Shown one piece after another: positions 42,378 through 50,990 of a stretch of 64,000 bases of DNA. Origin of the DNA: Actinomadura cremea (lineage in GTDB: Bacteria; Actinomycetota; Actinomycetes; Streptosporangiales; Streptosporangiaceae); NCBI RefSeq assembly GCF_014648495.1, contig NZ_BMRF01000001.1, positions 1,043,177 through 1,107,176 of the forward strand, written 5' to 3'. The position numbers and the translations under genes are program-made. Positions within the stretch are counted from its first letter, which is position 1. Each line of letters opens with the position of its first letter. Under the pieces are notes generated by a model. The model was not told the origin of the DNA and made no database searches. It saw nothing but the letters and a program-made list of their open reading frames with translations.

Positions 42378-43282
42378 ATGAGCCTTCGCCAGTACGGGTA
42401 CGCCCTGGCCGTCGCCGAGGAGGGCTCGCTGACGGCGGCGGCGGAACTGCTGCACGTCGCCCAACCGTCGGTGTCCCAGCAGATCCGCAACCTGGAGCGG
42501 GAACTCGGCGTGGAACTGTTCACCCGCACACCCTCCGGACTGGTTCCCACCCTGGTCGGCCGCGCGTTCCTGCGAGAGGCGAAGGTCGCGGTCAGCGCGT
42601 CGCGCCGGGCGCGGGCGACGGCGCGGGCCGACGAACTGGTGGGCGAGCTGGTGGTCGTGGTGCAGATGGGCTTCGGGCTCACGCCAGCTCCCGGCCGTGC
42701 TCGGCGCGCCGCGCCGCCGCTTCCCCCGGCTCGAGGTCACCGTCTTCGAGGAGCCGAACTCCGCCGAAATGGAGCGGCTGGGGCGCCGGGGCATGGTGGA
42801 CCTGGCCCTGATGGCGGCGTGCGAGCAGAGCCCGGCCGACGCCCACCACCTCGGCCACGAGGAGTTCGTCGTGGTGCCGGGCGCCGGGCACCGGCTGCTC
42901 GCAGCGGACCGGGTCGAGCTGCGCGACCTGGCGGGAGAGCCGTGGGTCAGGTTCGACCGCGACAGCGCGCTCGACGGCGTCCTGCTGGACGGCCTGCGCG
43001 ACCTGAACCCGAGCAAGGTCGCCCGCGTGTCCCAGGCGGCGACGGCCGTGCGCTGGGCCGCCCACGGGCTGGGAGCGACGCTCGTCCCGTCCTCCACGGT
43101 GCCCCCACGATCTCAAGCACCTCGCCCGCCCGGTGTCCCCGGCCGTCCCCCAGCCCGTCATCGCCGTGGTCCGATCCGGCGCGGGCCCGGCCGAGACGGC
43201 CCTGCTCGAACTCCTACGCCAGGAGACCTGGTCCGAATCAACGCACTTCCCACCGGCTCATGCCGTCGGGGTCAGCCCATAG
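42378..43282 (+). pseudogene. LysR-family regulator with two frameshifts
   Basis: The start [20 protein letters not shown] and [20 protein letters not shown] give a normal LysR HTH. The coding pattern leaves this frame after QMGFGLT (an extra C near 42684). It continues in the frame from 42697 ([20 protein letters not shown] to [10 protein letters not shown]). It changes again near 43105 to reach [10 protein letters not shown] ... [10 protein letters not shown] and a TAG at 43280-43282. Three pieces together make a full-length ~300-residue LysR. It is divergent from the siderophore permease operon and may once have regulated a neighbour. Confidence 0.8.
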
Positions 43283-43604
43283 GAAATCCACCACCGTCCA
43301 CGATGAGATTCCTCCCGGTCAACCAGCTCGCTTGACCCGAAACGAGGAACAGCACCGCGTGGGCGATGTCGTCGGGCCGTCCATCGCGCCCCAGCGGCGG
43401 GGCGTCCTCGGCGTTGGTCTCCGCCGGTCCCGCGCCCATGCGCGCGGACACCTCCGCCCACTGCTCCCGCGTTGCTTCGCCGCCGGGGGTGGCGACTCTG
43501 CCGGGAGCCACGGTATCGACCCGGACCCCGAACGGAGCCAACTCCATGGCCATCCCCCGTGTAGTTCGCCAGCGCCGCCTTCGCCGCCGTATAGTCAGCC
43601 CTTT
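43272..43604 (-). pseudogene. C-terminal fragment of an SDR oxidoreductase
   Basis: [13 protein letters not shown] carries the SDR Tyr-Lys pair. A frameshift follows, then [20 protein letters not shown] and [19 protein letters not shown] complete the C-terminus. The NAD-binding N-terminal half is absent. Its end overlaps the end of the LysR pseudogene by 11 bp (43272-43282). Confidence 0.75.
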
Positions 43605-43811
43605 CCAAGACGAATCTCGCCCCCACCGCGAAGCTTCAGGAGAAACCGCGGCTAGTCGAGCGCTTCAACGGTACGTCCGGGAAATAGAAAGAAGCAAAGA
43701 CGAAAACCCGGCAGACACCTTAAGCATCTCCTATAGCCCAGTGCTCCCACCCGTGACCGCCGCGAGCAGCGGATCGAACCGTGGGGGGCCATCGGGCTAC
43801 TGTTGTCCCGC
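43605..43811. other. Intergenic, decayed sequence
   Basis: About 200 bp; no gene is supported. 43680-43740 is A-rich compared with the surroundings, and may hold the promoter of the phosphotransferase gene. Confidence 0.4.
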
Positions 43812-44726
43812 ATGACGCACACGGAGATCGAGATCACCGCGGAGCTGATTCGGGACCTGCTGCGCGACCAGCACCCCGACCTGGCCGACCACCCGGTGAG
43901 GCTCGGCGCGCGCGGCTGGGACAACCAGCTATGGCGGCTCGGCGACGACCTCGCCGTCCGGCTGCCCTGGGCGACGCAGTCCGCGGACGCGCTGCTGCGC
44001 AAGGAGCACACCTGGCTGCCCGCCCTCGCCCCGCGCCTTCCGCTGCCGATCCCCGTCCCGCAACGCCTCGGCGAGCCCTCCCCGCGCTTCCCGCGCCCCT
44101 GGATCGTCACCACCTGGGTGCCGGGCGAGCCCGCCGACCGCGCCCCCGTCACCCGCGCCGCAGAAGCGGCCACCACCCTGGCCGCCTTCCTGACGGCACT
44201 CCACCAACCCGCCCCCGACCACGCGCCCACCGGCCGGGACCGCGGCGGGCCGCTGGCCGACCACTCCGAGGGCTTCGCCCAGCAACTCGCCGCTGCCACC
44301 GAGCTGGGCCTCATCCCCGACCCAGACGCAGTCCGCGCGGTCTGGGAAGACGCCGCCGCCGCGCCCGCCTGGGACGGCCCACCGCTGTGGCTCCACGGCG
44401 ACCTGCATCCGGCCAACGTCCTCACCAAGGACGGCACCATCTGCGGCGTGATCGACTTCGGCGACCTCTTCGCAGGCGACCCGGCCTTCGACCTCGCCGC
44501 CGCCTGGATCCTCCTGCCGGACGACACAACCGACCGCTTCCACACCGCCTACCATCCGACCCCGGACACCGCGACCCTGCGCCGCGCCCGCGGATGGGCG
44601 GTGCTACGAGCCCTCATCGGCATCCTCATCGGAGACGCCGGCGCCCACGGCCGCCCCGGCGGCAAACCCACCTGGGGCCCACCCGCCCAAGCCGCCCTAC
44701 AACGCCTTTTCGCAACAACCGACTGA
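43812..44726 (+). CDS. Aminoglycoside phosphotransferase (APH)-family protein
   Basis: A 304-residue kinase-like protein. LWLHGDLHPANVLTKDG is the Brenner-type catalytic loop (HGDxHxxN), and VIDFGDLFAGDPAFDLAA carries the metal-binding Asp. The N-lobe shows GWDNQLWRLGDDLAVRLPW. The family phosphorylates antibiotics, sugars or homoserine-like compounds; the substrate cannot be read. ATG 43812 (MTHTEIEITAE) is chosen over the TTG at 43803. Confidence 0.9.
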   Translation: MTHTEIEITAELIRDLLRDQHPDLADHPVRLGARGWDNQLWRLGDDLAVRLPWATQSADALLRKEHTWLPALAPRLPLPIPVPQRLGEPSPRFPRPWIVTTWVPGEPADRAPVTRAAEAATTLAAFLTALHQPAPDHAPTGRDRGGPLADHSEGFAQQLAAATELGLIPDPDAVRAVWEDAAAAPAWDGPPLWLHGDLHPANVLTKDGTICGVIDFGDLFAGDPAFDLAAAWILLPDDTTDRFHTAYHPTPDTATLRRARGWAVLRALIGILIGDAGAHGRPGGKPTWGPPAQAALQRLFATTD

Positions 44727-45056
44727 ACAATGCCGCTCAGATATCGCCGCCAGAGCCGCCGCAGTCGATCATGCTGGGCCACCAGTCGTACGGGCCAGAG
44801 CCCCCTCCACCGCGGCCTTCACATCCAACGAGTTGCGCTCCGCAAGCCTTCTGACGCCGACGCTGCTGGCCGAGCGCAGCGTGCAAACCCAACCCGATGC
44901 CGCCTGGCGCACCTCGAACGCCTCACCGAGGAGTGCGAGCAGACGTCGGCACGGGCTCCCAACGGAGAAACCCGATCTAACGGGTTTGCCCTACATCGAA
45001 CGGGCGATTCCGGCGGCGTCCAACCGAGGCCACCCGGGCAGGCGGTTGGCGGAAAG
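44727..45056. other. Region without a supported gene
   Basis: About 330 bp between the phosphotransferase gene and the integrase fragment. Open frames exist in several phases but none shows a family pattern. It probably replaced the deleted 5' part of the integrase gene. Confidence 0.45.
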
Positions 45057-45507
45057 AAGGGCGTCTACCCGGGCGAGCCGAACGGGAAGGGCCGCGTCTA
45101 CAACCACGGCACCCTCAGCGCCTACACGGCCGGAAAATGCCGCTGCGACCACTGCCGAGCGGCCTTCACCCTCTACCGAGCCAAGCGTCGCGCCGACGGC
45201 AAAGACAACCCTCGCCCTCGGCGCACCCGCGAGACCGACGGCCACATCCCCAACGTCTGGTTCCGCCGCAACATCTGGCATCCAGCGCTGACTGCCGCAG
45301 GCCTCGACTTCAAGCCCACGATGCGCGACCTACGCCACGCCCACGCCTCCTGGCTCCTCCACGGCGGCGCCGATCTCCAAGTAGTCAAGGAACGCCTCGG
45401 CCACGCCTCCATCGCAACAACCGAGCGTTACCTACACCCTCTGCGACGCAGACGAAACAGCCCTCGAAGCCCTCGCCAAAACCCGGAGCAGAACAGGCAA
45501 CCGATAC
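45057..45507 (+). pseudogene. C-terminal fragment of a tyrosine integrase, related to that at 51159
   Basis: The frame reads KGRVYNHGTLSAYTAGKCRC, FRRNIWHPALTAAGLDFKPT, MRDLRHAHASWLLHGGADLQ (HxxH/R box) and ERLGHASIATTERYL (Tyr nucleophile). After that one extra base shifts the frame: the homologous tail DADETALEALAKTRSR appears in the next frame, and the expected stop is lost (CGATAC versus CGATAG). The whole N-terminal and core-binding part, including the first catalytic Arg, is missing. It marks an older, related integrated element. Confidence 0.8.
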
Positions 45508-45519
45508 CCCGCCAGCGGT

Positions 45520-45546
45520 GGAAGGGCCGGAGAGCCCGGCTCTTCC
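45520..45546 (+). terminator. Hairpin after the integrase fragment
   Basis: GGAAGGGCCGG pairs with CCGGCTCTTCC with one mismatch. It matches in place and sequence the terminator after the intact integrase (52509-52541). Confidence 0.6.
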
Positions 45547-45564
45547 CCCGCTCAAGGCCAGGAC

Positions 45565-47064
45565 TTAGCGGTAGGACCAGGCTCGGCCGGTGCCTCGGTA
45601 GTCCTCGACGGGGATCGGGACGACGCCTTGGCGCATCCGGTCGGTATAGAGGTGTCCGTACAGGTGGTCGATCTCATGACCGGCAAGGCGGGCGAGTGCG
45701 GCGTCCAGGACAGTGATCACCGACTGCCCGTCCAGGCGTGTGTGGGCGACCTCCAGCCGGAGCGGCCGGGGTACCAGGCCGCGCACGTCGAAGAAGCTGA
45801 GGCAGCCCTCGTACTGCTCGTCGGTTTCGGGTGAGGCGTTGATCACGCGTGGGTTGAGCAGCACGAGCGGTTCGGCGTCCGGGTCGGGTGGGGCGATGAC
45901 GGCGGCGGCGCGGTCGATGCCGATCTGTGGAGCGGCCAGCCCCATGCCTTTGCCGAACACGTGATGTTCGCGAACCCGCTGCATCGCGGCGAACAACCGG
46001 TCGAGGACGTCGTTGGCCTCAGTGGCTTCGGCGGGGAGTACGAACGGGCGGGCGGTGGTGGCAAGGACCGGTTCGCCTTGCTGGACGATCCCGGCCGCCT
46101 TCATCCGGTCGCTGGCGGTGCGTAGTTCGGGACGGGGCTGGTCGGCCTCGTCGTCGCGGGCGCGGAACCGCCATTCCAGCCGGTAGCGGGCGCCCATCGG
46201 CGGATCTGCGGTGGCCCAGGAGAACACCAGCCGATCCCCATCGGCAGTCCGGGTGATGGGAGTGCGTAGGGGAACGGCCTCTGCAGTGGTGGAGGTTTCG
46301 GTGCCCCACACCACCGGATCCAGCCTAGCCGGGAACACCAGCTCGACCGACAGGCGACGCGTCGGCAGCCGGACCGCGCGCTGGAACCATGGGCCCCACC
46401 GCCCGTCGTCGACCTGGTAGCCGTACTCGATGGTCGAGTGCTGACCGGGGTAGAGGGGGAAGCGTCCGCGGTCGTTGTCCAGGCACAGCCATGCCTCTTT
46501 GAACGAGTCGCGATCCTGCTTGGGGCGCCAGTTCATGGGTTCGCCGTCGCAGGTCGCGGTGAGCGCGAGTTCGTCCCAGGTGAGCGGCCGGGCCCGGTAC
46601 AGGGCGTTGGACTCGTCGGGCCGACCAGGGAAGCGGTCGACGCTGACGCGGACCAAGTAGCGGGTGACCGGTTCGGCGCCGCCGTTGAACAGCCGACGTC
46701 GCTGCAGCGGCCGGTACGTCGTCCCGTCGTACTCAAGCCGGGCATGGTCCTCCTCAACGACCAGCCCCTCGGTGTTGCCCGCACCGGCCCCGGCGGCACG
46801 GGCAGGCCCGTCGGCTCGCCATGCCTGCCACAGAGCGCCGCCCGCACTGAGCACACCGTCGGCCTTGCGGGCGAAGTCCTCGCTGGCCGGATGGCGTCCG
46901 GCCTCCACATGGCTGACGTAGGACGGGTCGAACCCCATCGCCGCCGCCAGCTTCTTCTTCGACATCGCACGCTGTTCGCGCCACCGGGTCAGAGCCGCGC
47001 CGAACGGGAGCGTCCCCTCTGCGGAGGTGGTCACTGGATCCTCGGCCGGTTGCTGGGCGCCCAT
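45565..47064 (-). CDS. XRE-type HTH protein fused to a peptide deformylase domain
   Basis: A 499-residue three-part protein. Residues ~18-80 form an HTH (PFGAALTRWREQRAMSKKKL, FDPSYVSHVEAGRHPASEDF). Residues ~105-310 are a beta-rich region (PVTRYLVRVSVDRFPGRPDE, YGYQVDDGRWGPWFQRAV). Residues ~335-490 form a peptide deformylase with all three motifs: GMGLAAPQIG, EGCLSF and HEIDHLYGHLY. Cys, both His and Glu of the metal site are present, so formyl-Met deformylase activity is possible. The fusion with a DNA-binding domain is unusual. A metal/peptide-responsive regulator or a back-up deformylase are alternatives. Confidence 0.88.
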   Translation of the reverse strand: MGAQQPAEDPVTTSAEGTLPFGAALTRWREQRAMSKKKLAAAMGFDPSYVSHVEAGRHPASEDFARKADGVLSAGGALWQAWRADGPARAAGAGAGNTEGLVVEEDHARLEYDGTTYRPLQRRRLFNGGAEPVTRYLVRVSVDRFPGRPDESNALYRARPLTWDELALTATCDGEPMNWRPKQDRDSFKEAWLCLDNDRGRFPLYPGQHSTIEYGYQVDDGRWGPWFQRAVRLPTRRLSVELVFPARLDPVVWGTETSTTAEAVPLRTPITRTADGDRLVFSWATADPPMGARYRLEWRFRARDDEADQPRPELRTASDRMKAAGIVQQGEPVLATTARPFVLPAEATEANDVLDRLFAAMQRVREHHVFGKGMGLAAPQIGIDRAAAVIAPPDPDAEPLVLLNPRVINASPETDEQYEGCLSFFDVRGLVPRPLRLEVAHTRLDGQSVITVLDAALARLAGHEIDHLYGHLYTDRMRQGVVPIPVEDYRGTGRAWSYR

Positions 47065-47190
47065 GGCCCGATCATCTCTTCAATCCGGCTGAGTGAATGA
47101 ACGAACCGTGAATGAGACGAGGTCAGCGTGGCCTCACCGACCGTATCGAGAGTTTCCTCGCCTGTGACGACAACCTTGAGGAGGCTCTCG

Positions 47191-47562
47191 ATGACTCGCT
47201 TGGCTTCCCCCAACCCGCCGGACATCGATCAGAATCTGCCGTTCCTGCTCGTCGGCGCGGGGCAGCGCACCATCGAGGTGCTGATGCCGGCGCTGCACCG
47301 GGCCATGCCGACCGCGCGGGTCGCAGCGATCTACCGGGCACACCCACTGGGGCTGGCAATGGCCGAGGTGTACCTGCAACGCCTGGACGGCTGGCTGTTC
47401 GCACGCCAGCACCACGCCGCCCGCCTGGAGAACCTACTGGCCGGACGAACTGGCATCAACGCGAGCGATCCGCCGGCTGGGCTTTCCCAATATGGTCAGC
47501 AGGCTGGCAAAGCTCGCACCTTCGAGCAATGCTTTCCACAGCACTGGAGTTCGAGGAGGTAA
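47191..47562 (+). CDS. Unknown protein, Rossmann-like start
   Basis: A 123-residue frame: NLPFLLVGAGQRTIEVLMPA and MPTARVAAIYRAHPLGLAMA suggest a strand-glycine turn-helix start as in nucleotide-binding domains. GAGGAGG at about 47178-47184 is a very good ribosome-binding site for ATG 47191. The C-terminal 40 residues lose the pattern, and another frame (RLGFPNMVSRLAKLAPSS) looks as good there, so the gene may be frameshifted. It is followed within 8 bp by the next gene. Confidence 0.5.
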   Translation: MTRLASPNPPDIDQNLPFLLVGAGQRTIEVLMPALHRAMPTARVAAIYRAHPLGLAMAEVYLQRLDGWLFARQHHAARLENLLAGRTGINASDPPAGLSQYGQQAGKARTFEQCFPQHWSSRR

Positions 47563-47569
47563 GGCGAGC

Positions 47570-47890
47570 GTGGATGAACTCGAGCAGGAGTTCCACCGGG
47601 CAATGGTGGGGATCTACCAAACTGCCAAGCGAGAGCTGGGCTACAACGCCGCCCGGTTCCTCCAGATGGTCAGCAGCCAGGGCGGCGTGGCGACAGCGAG
47701 GCAACTTCTCTGGGCTGACGCGCCGTCCGATGGCTTTACGGCGTTGTGGGACCACGGCCGCCTAGACCTCACCGTCGAGGCTCATGTCTTGCAGGCCGGA
47801 TACGAGGGTCTGTTCACCAATGAGGAGCGCGACAAGGCGCGAGAGCGGCTCGACCGCTACGGCTGGACCGGAAGCCATGGGTCAGCCTGA
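47570..47890 (+). CDS. Conserved hypothetical protein
   Basis: A 106-residue helical protein: ELEQEFHRAMVGIYQTAKRE, YNAARFLQMVSSQGGVATAR and DGFTALWDHGRLDLTVEAHV. This pattern is familiar from a widespread family of small proteins without known function. GTG 47570 follows GAGGAGG by about 9 bp. It probably forms a unit with the gene before it. Confidence 0.7.
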   Translation: MDELEQEFHRAMVGIYQTAKRELGYNAARFLQMVSSQGGVATARQLLWADAPSDGFTALWDHGRLDLTVEAHVLQAGYEGLFTNEERDKARERLDRYGWTGSHGSA

Positions 47891-47894
47891 TGGC

Positions 47895-47985
47895 CACGAT
47901 GGCAACCGGACGCCACCACGGGTGTACGTTTGGCGCCGTCTGACCTCGGTTGACGTGGCTGATGCAGGGCGATTGGTACTTCTGA
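47895..47985. repeat. Degenerate ~90-bp repeat, copy 1, interrupted by the IS
   Basis: Similar to 50577-50667 (roughly three quarters identical by eye, with shared CCGTCTGACC and GGTACTTCTGA). On the plus strand both translate to a similar string: copy 1 has PPRVYVWRRLTSVDVADAG and copy 2 has APRKYVRHRLTLVGVAGAG. The IS inserts at its right end. A frame from ATG 47878 may be a disrupted gene. Confidence 0.55.
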
Positions 47986-48088
47986 GAGGGTTGTTTGTTA
48001 GGGATTGTCCCGTTGTGGGCTGGCGGGCTGGTGAGGGCTTCGTTGGCGCCTGTTGACGCTCGGTCGTTGCCGGGTTGCCGTGGGTGGT

Positions 48089-48976
48089 ATGGAGGTCGAG
48101 GGCGCCGGAGCGCGTAAGCCGTATCGAAGTGATCTGTCCGATGAGCGGTGGGCGTTGATCGAGCCGGTCATCGCGGCGTGGAAGGCTCGGCACCCGTCGG
48201 TGTCGGGGCACCAGGGCCGGTATCCGATGCGGGAGATCGTGAACGCGATCTTGTATCAGGAGCGGACGGGGTGCGGGTGGGAGTACCTGCCGCATGACCT
48301 GCCGCCCCGCTCGGCGGTGTACTACTACTTCGGCCGGTGGCGCGATGACGGGCTGACCCAGACCATCCACGATCTGCTGCGCGGCCGGGTGCGCGAGGTC
48401 GCGGGACGGACGGAGGACCCGTCCGGGGTGGCGATGGACACCCAGACCGTGCACGCCGCGGCCGGAGTTCCCTCGGCCACGACCGGGCTGGACGCGGGGA
48501 AGAAGAGCCGGGGACGCAAACGCGGGATCGCCACCGACGCGCTGGGCCTGCTGATCGCGGTGGTGGTGACCGCCGCGAGCGTGCACGACAACGCCATCGG
48601 GATCGAGCTTTTGGACCGGGTCGCCATCGACAACCCCTCGGTCAGGACGGCGTGGGTGGACGCGGGCTTCAAGAACGCGGTCGCCGATCATGGCGCCGCC
48701 CTGGGCATCACCGTCACCGTGGTGCAGCCCGAACCGGGGACCAAGGGCTTCACTCCGGTGCCCAAGCGGTGGGTGGCCGAGCAGACCTTCGGTACCACCA
48801 TGCTGCACCGCCGGCTGGCCCGCGACTACGAGAAACTGCCCGCCAGCGCCGAGTCCCACCTGTACTGGGCGGCCACCGACCGGCTGACGCGCCGGCTGAC
48901 CGGCACCACCACCCGCTGGCGCGACAGCCCGCCCCCGCCCGCGGCCCAGGTCCTGGCCGCCGGCGCGGCCGCGTGA
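48089..48976 (+). CDS. IS5-family transposase
   Basis: A 295-residue protein. YRSDLSDERWALIEPVIAAW and QGRYPMREIVNAILYQERTG are the N-terminal blocks; VAMDTQTVHAA holds the first Asp, AWVDAGFKNAV the second and RWVAEQTFGTTMLHRRLARD the Glu-containing end of the DDE triad. ATG 48089 is chosen; a TTG start at 48053 is possible. The stop overlaps the passenger gene by GTGA. Confidence 0.93.
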   Translation: MEVEGAGARKPYRSDLSDERWALIEPVIAAWKARHPSVSGHQGRYPMREIVNAILYQERTGCGWEYLPHDLPPRSAVYYYFGRWRDDGLTQTIHDLLRGRVREVAGRTEDPSGVAMDTQTVHAAAGVPSATTGLDAGKKSRGRKRGIATDALGLLIAVVVTAASVHDNAIGIELLDRVAIDNPSVRTAWVDAGFKNAVADHGAALGITVTVVQPEPGTKGFTPVPKRWVAEQTFGTTMLHRRLARDYEKLPASAESHLYWAATDRLTRRLTGTTTRWRDSPPPPAAQVLAAGAAA

Positions 48977-49368
48977 CCGGCGGGCCGCCACCACCCGTTC
49001 CCGACCAGCTCCTGCGCCGCCTGGCCGACGACCGTGACGCGGCCCGCGCCCGTGTCGAGCAGCTCACCGCCGAGCTCGCCGACGCCCGCCGCCATCTGGA
49101 ACGGCTGGAGGTCACACACCAGATGCTGCAGGAACTCGCCGGTACCGCCGGGCCTCCGCTCCCACCCGCCTACCGCGACATCCTGGATGTCCTGGTCGGC
49201 CACCCCGACGGCCTACGCCCCAAAGACGTCGCTCTCGCCCTCGGCCAGCCCACCACCAGCAAGAACACCATCGAAGGCATCCGCGCCAAACTCAAGCGCC
49301 TCGTCGGCCGAGATCTGGCCGAAGAGCCCGAAGCCGGACTCTTCACCATCAAACGGAACAATCCCTAA
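48973..49368 (+). CDS. IS passenger protein (coiled coil plus winged-helix-like)
   Basis: A 131-residue protein fully inside the IS. Residues ~12-55 are a coiled coil (QLLRRLADDRDAARARVEQL). The C-terminal half (YRDILDVLVGHPDGLRPKDV, then ALGQPTTSKNTIEGIRAKLK) resembles a winged helix. It starts GTG within the transposase stop. It could assist or regulate transposition. The last codons run into the right inverted repeat. Confidence 0.8.
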   Translation: MTGGPPPPVPDQLLRRLADDRDAARARVEQLTAELADARRHLERLEVTHQMLQELAGTAGPPLPPAYRDILDVLVGHPDGLRPKDVALALGQPTTSKNTIEGIRAKLKRLVGRDLAEEPEAGLFTIKRNNP

Positions 49369-49520
49369 CAAACAACCCTCTGAGTTCTTGCGTGCGCCAC
49401 TCTCTTGTAAGCAGAGGGGTGGGGCTCACGGCTTGGTCGCTCGCTCCTCAGGGTGTCGGCACGTTTGCCGAGCGGCCTCTGCCACCGCGATTCAGATCAC
49501 TCCGGGAGTAGGGTCCACCT

Positions 49521-50111
49521 ATGGCCTACGTCACGACCCTACTTGCCGCAGTCATCGCCGTGATTGGGACTGTGGTGGGATCGATCTACGCACAGCGGAC
49601 GGCGCTTCGAAGCAGGCAGCAAGACTTCGACCTGGCCAAGATTCAGCGGCAAGAGGAGTACGAACTTACTCAACGCAGGGCTGAGTTGGAACAGCGGCGA
49701 GCTTGCTATGTGGCACTGAACATCGCTATCCGGCGGTACCGTGCGGCCATCAACGATCTCCTGTTCGCTCTCCGCGCGGGGGACGTGGACGACGGCGTCC
49801 GGGCCGAGCTCGAAGAGTCTCGGCGTCTGTACATCGAGCGACATGCCGAAGCGCAGATGACCGTGCCCGGGCATGTCCTTGAGGTCGCCGGCGCTGTTAG
49901 AGGGCACCTTGGCGGTTGGTTCTCGATGGCCAAGCGGCTGGAGTCCGGTGACACGCGGGACGGCGATTCCCTCGATACCGCCTTTGGGTATGGCGAGCGG
50001 TTTTGGAGTCGCAACGAGCACCTGCGCTCAGTGATGCGGTCCGACTTGGGGATCGCCGATGCGAACACCGAGGTTGAGCGAGCCATCGACAGCGAAGTGT
50101 CGAGTTCCTGA
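49521..50111 (+). CDS. Membrane-anchored coiled-coil protein, unknown
   Basis: A 196-residue protein. One N-terminal helix (VTTLLAAVIAVIGTVVGSIY) is followed by a long Gln/Arg/Glu-rich coiled coil (RSRQQDFDLAKIQRQEEYEL, TQRRAELEQRRACY) and a helical C-terminal part. The layout suggests a single-pass protein with a cytoplasmic stalk. No function is recognised. Confidence 0.7.
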   Translation: MAYVTTLLAAVIAVIGTVVGSIYAQRTALRSRQQDFDLAKIQRQEEYELTQRRAELEQRRACYVALNIAIRRYRAAINDLLFALRAGDVDDGVRAELEESRRLYIERHAEAQMTVPGHVLEVAGAVRGHLGGWFSMAKRLESGDTRDGDSLDTAFGYGERFWSRNEHLRSVMRSDLGIADANTEVERAIDSEVSSS

Positions 50112-50899
50112 AGACGGAGCGACGCTATCGGTCGTGCCGAATATGTGCCGAGGGCGGCGAAGTTGCAAATCAGTGCGGTTTGGCGGGGGGAGTGTAAATC
50201 CGTCGGTTCGTTGGTGGCTGGGTTAAGTGCTGACGCGCCGCTTCCGGTGCTCGCTTCGCTGCGCCCCAGGTCGGCTTGTCCTCGCCGCAGGGGTATAGAA
50301 GTATTCCACGGGCCGTGGGCGAGGCGGAGGCGAGCGGTCGTGTCTGGCGGCACGGGGGGGCGGCCTACGGTCGGGCGGGGTCGGGATGCGCTGGTGCGGC
50401 TCGTCGAGTGCGACGCCAACCCGTTCGAGGTCGAGCTGTACGATCTGGAGGCCGACCCGCGCACGTTGCTCATCGATCGCGCCCAGCGGCGGGTCTGCAG
50501 GGCAGCACGAGCGGCGCGTTCGGCGGTTGAAAGCCCGAGGTCGGTGGGCGTTCTGAGTGCCGGCAACGTTGACGGCGACGACGACAACCAGAGCGCACCA
50601 CGGAAGTACGTCCGGCACCGTCTGACCTTGGTTGGTGTGGCGGGCGCAGGGTGGTCGGTACTTCTGAAAAGCGGAAGGTCAGCGGTTGACTCGGCCGCTC
50701 TTACCTCTGTCGGCTTCGATGACATTAGGGCGGGCGCCTCGCCTTGTTCGCTCACTCGGTTGTGTGAGTGGCTCCCCGACGTTCTGGGCCTGGGGCCGGC
50801 ACGGGCAAAGGGGGCTCGTGGTTGAACGGTGGATGGACGGGGCGGGTGTCTCTCGAGGGTGGTGAGAGACGGACTGTGTCCGTGGGGCCAAAAGATCTT
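50112..50899. other. Accessory DNA without a confident gene
   Basis: About 790 bp. A long plus-strand frame (50145-50825) exists but its composition is Arg/Ala/Gly-rich without family pattern, and a minus-strand frame overlaps it, so neither is called. It contains the second copy of the degenerate ~90-bp repeat. Confidence 0.45.
50577..50667. repeat. Degenerate ~90-bp repeat, copy 2
   Basis: Counterpart of 47895-47985. Shared anchor words are CACCACGG, CCGTCTGACC, GGTTG and GGTACTTCTGA in the same order and spacing. This copy is not interrupted. Confidence 0.55.
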
Positions 50900-50931
50900 G
50901 AGGCCGGTCTCCTGGGTGGAGATCCGGCCTC
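50900..50931. terminator. Terminator-like hairpin next to the tRNA-Pro fragment
   Basis: GAGGCCGG (50900-50907) pairs with CCGGCCTC (50924-50931), with CTCC/GGAG inside. It stands in the same relation to the tRNA fragment as the hairpin at 6272 does to attL of the first element. Confidence 0.65.
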
Positions 50932-50948
50932 TGATCTGGCGATTTCTG

Positions 50949-50990
50949 TCGGGGTGGCGGGATTTGAACCCACGACCTCTTCGTCCCGAA
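50949..50990 (-). repeat. att site: 3' fragment of tRNA-Pro(CGG)
   Basis: The minus strand reads from the anticodon loop (TTCGGGA, anticodon CGG) through the T arm GTGGGTTCAAATCCC to acceptor CACCCCG plus discriminator A at 50949. The 5' half of the tRNA is absent. As for attL of the AICE, this marks the left end of an element integrated into a tRNA gene, with the intact gene expected to the right, beyond the window. Confidence 0.85.

Larger units (their letters stand above)
47986..49380 (+). mobile_element. IS5-family insertion sequence with a passenger gene (1395 bp)
   Basis: The ends are near-perfect inverted repeats: GAGGGTTGTTTGTTAGGG... at 47986 and its complement ending at 49380, with at least 23 matching bases. 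The flanks carry a 3-bp TGA duplication (47983-47985 and 49381-49383), as made by the IS427-type branch of IS5. It carries a transposase gene and a second gene. Both look intact, so it may be active. Confidence 0.92.

Noticed and set aside
47882-48994. Minus-strand frame opposite the transposase
   Set aside because: Mirror of the IS5 transposase, which has clear DDE motifs on the plus strand.
50145-50825. 226-codon plus-strand frame
   Set aside because: Arg/Ala/Gly-rich with no family pattern, overlapped by an equally long minus-strand frame; not called as a gene.
50949-50990. Possible functional tRNA-Pro
   Set aside because: The sequence ends in the anticodon loop and continues into unrelated DNA.
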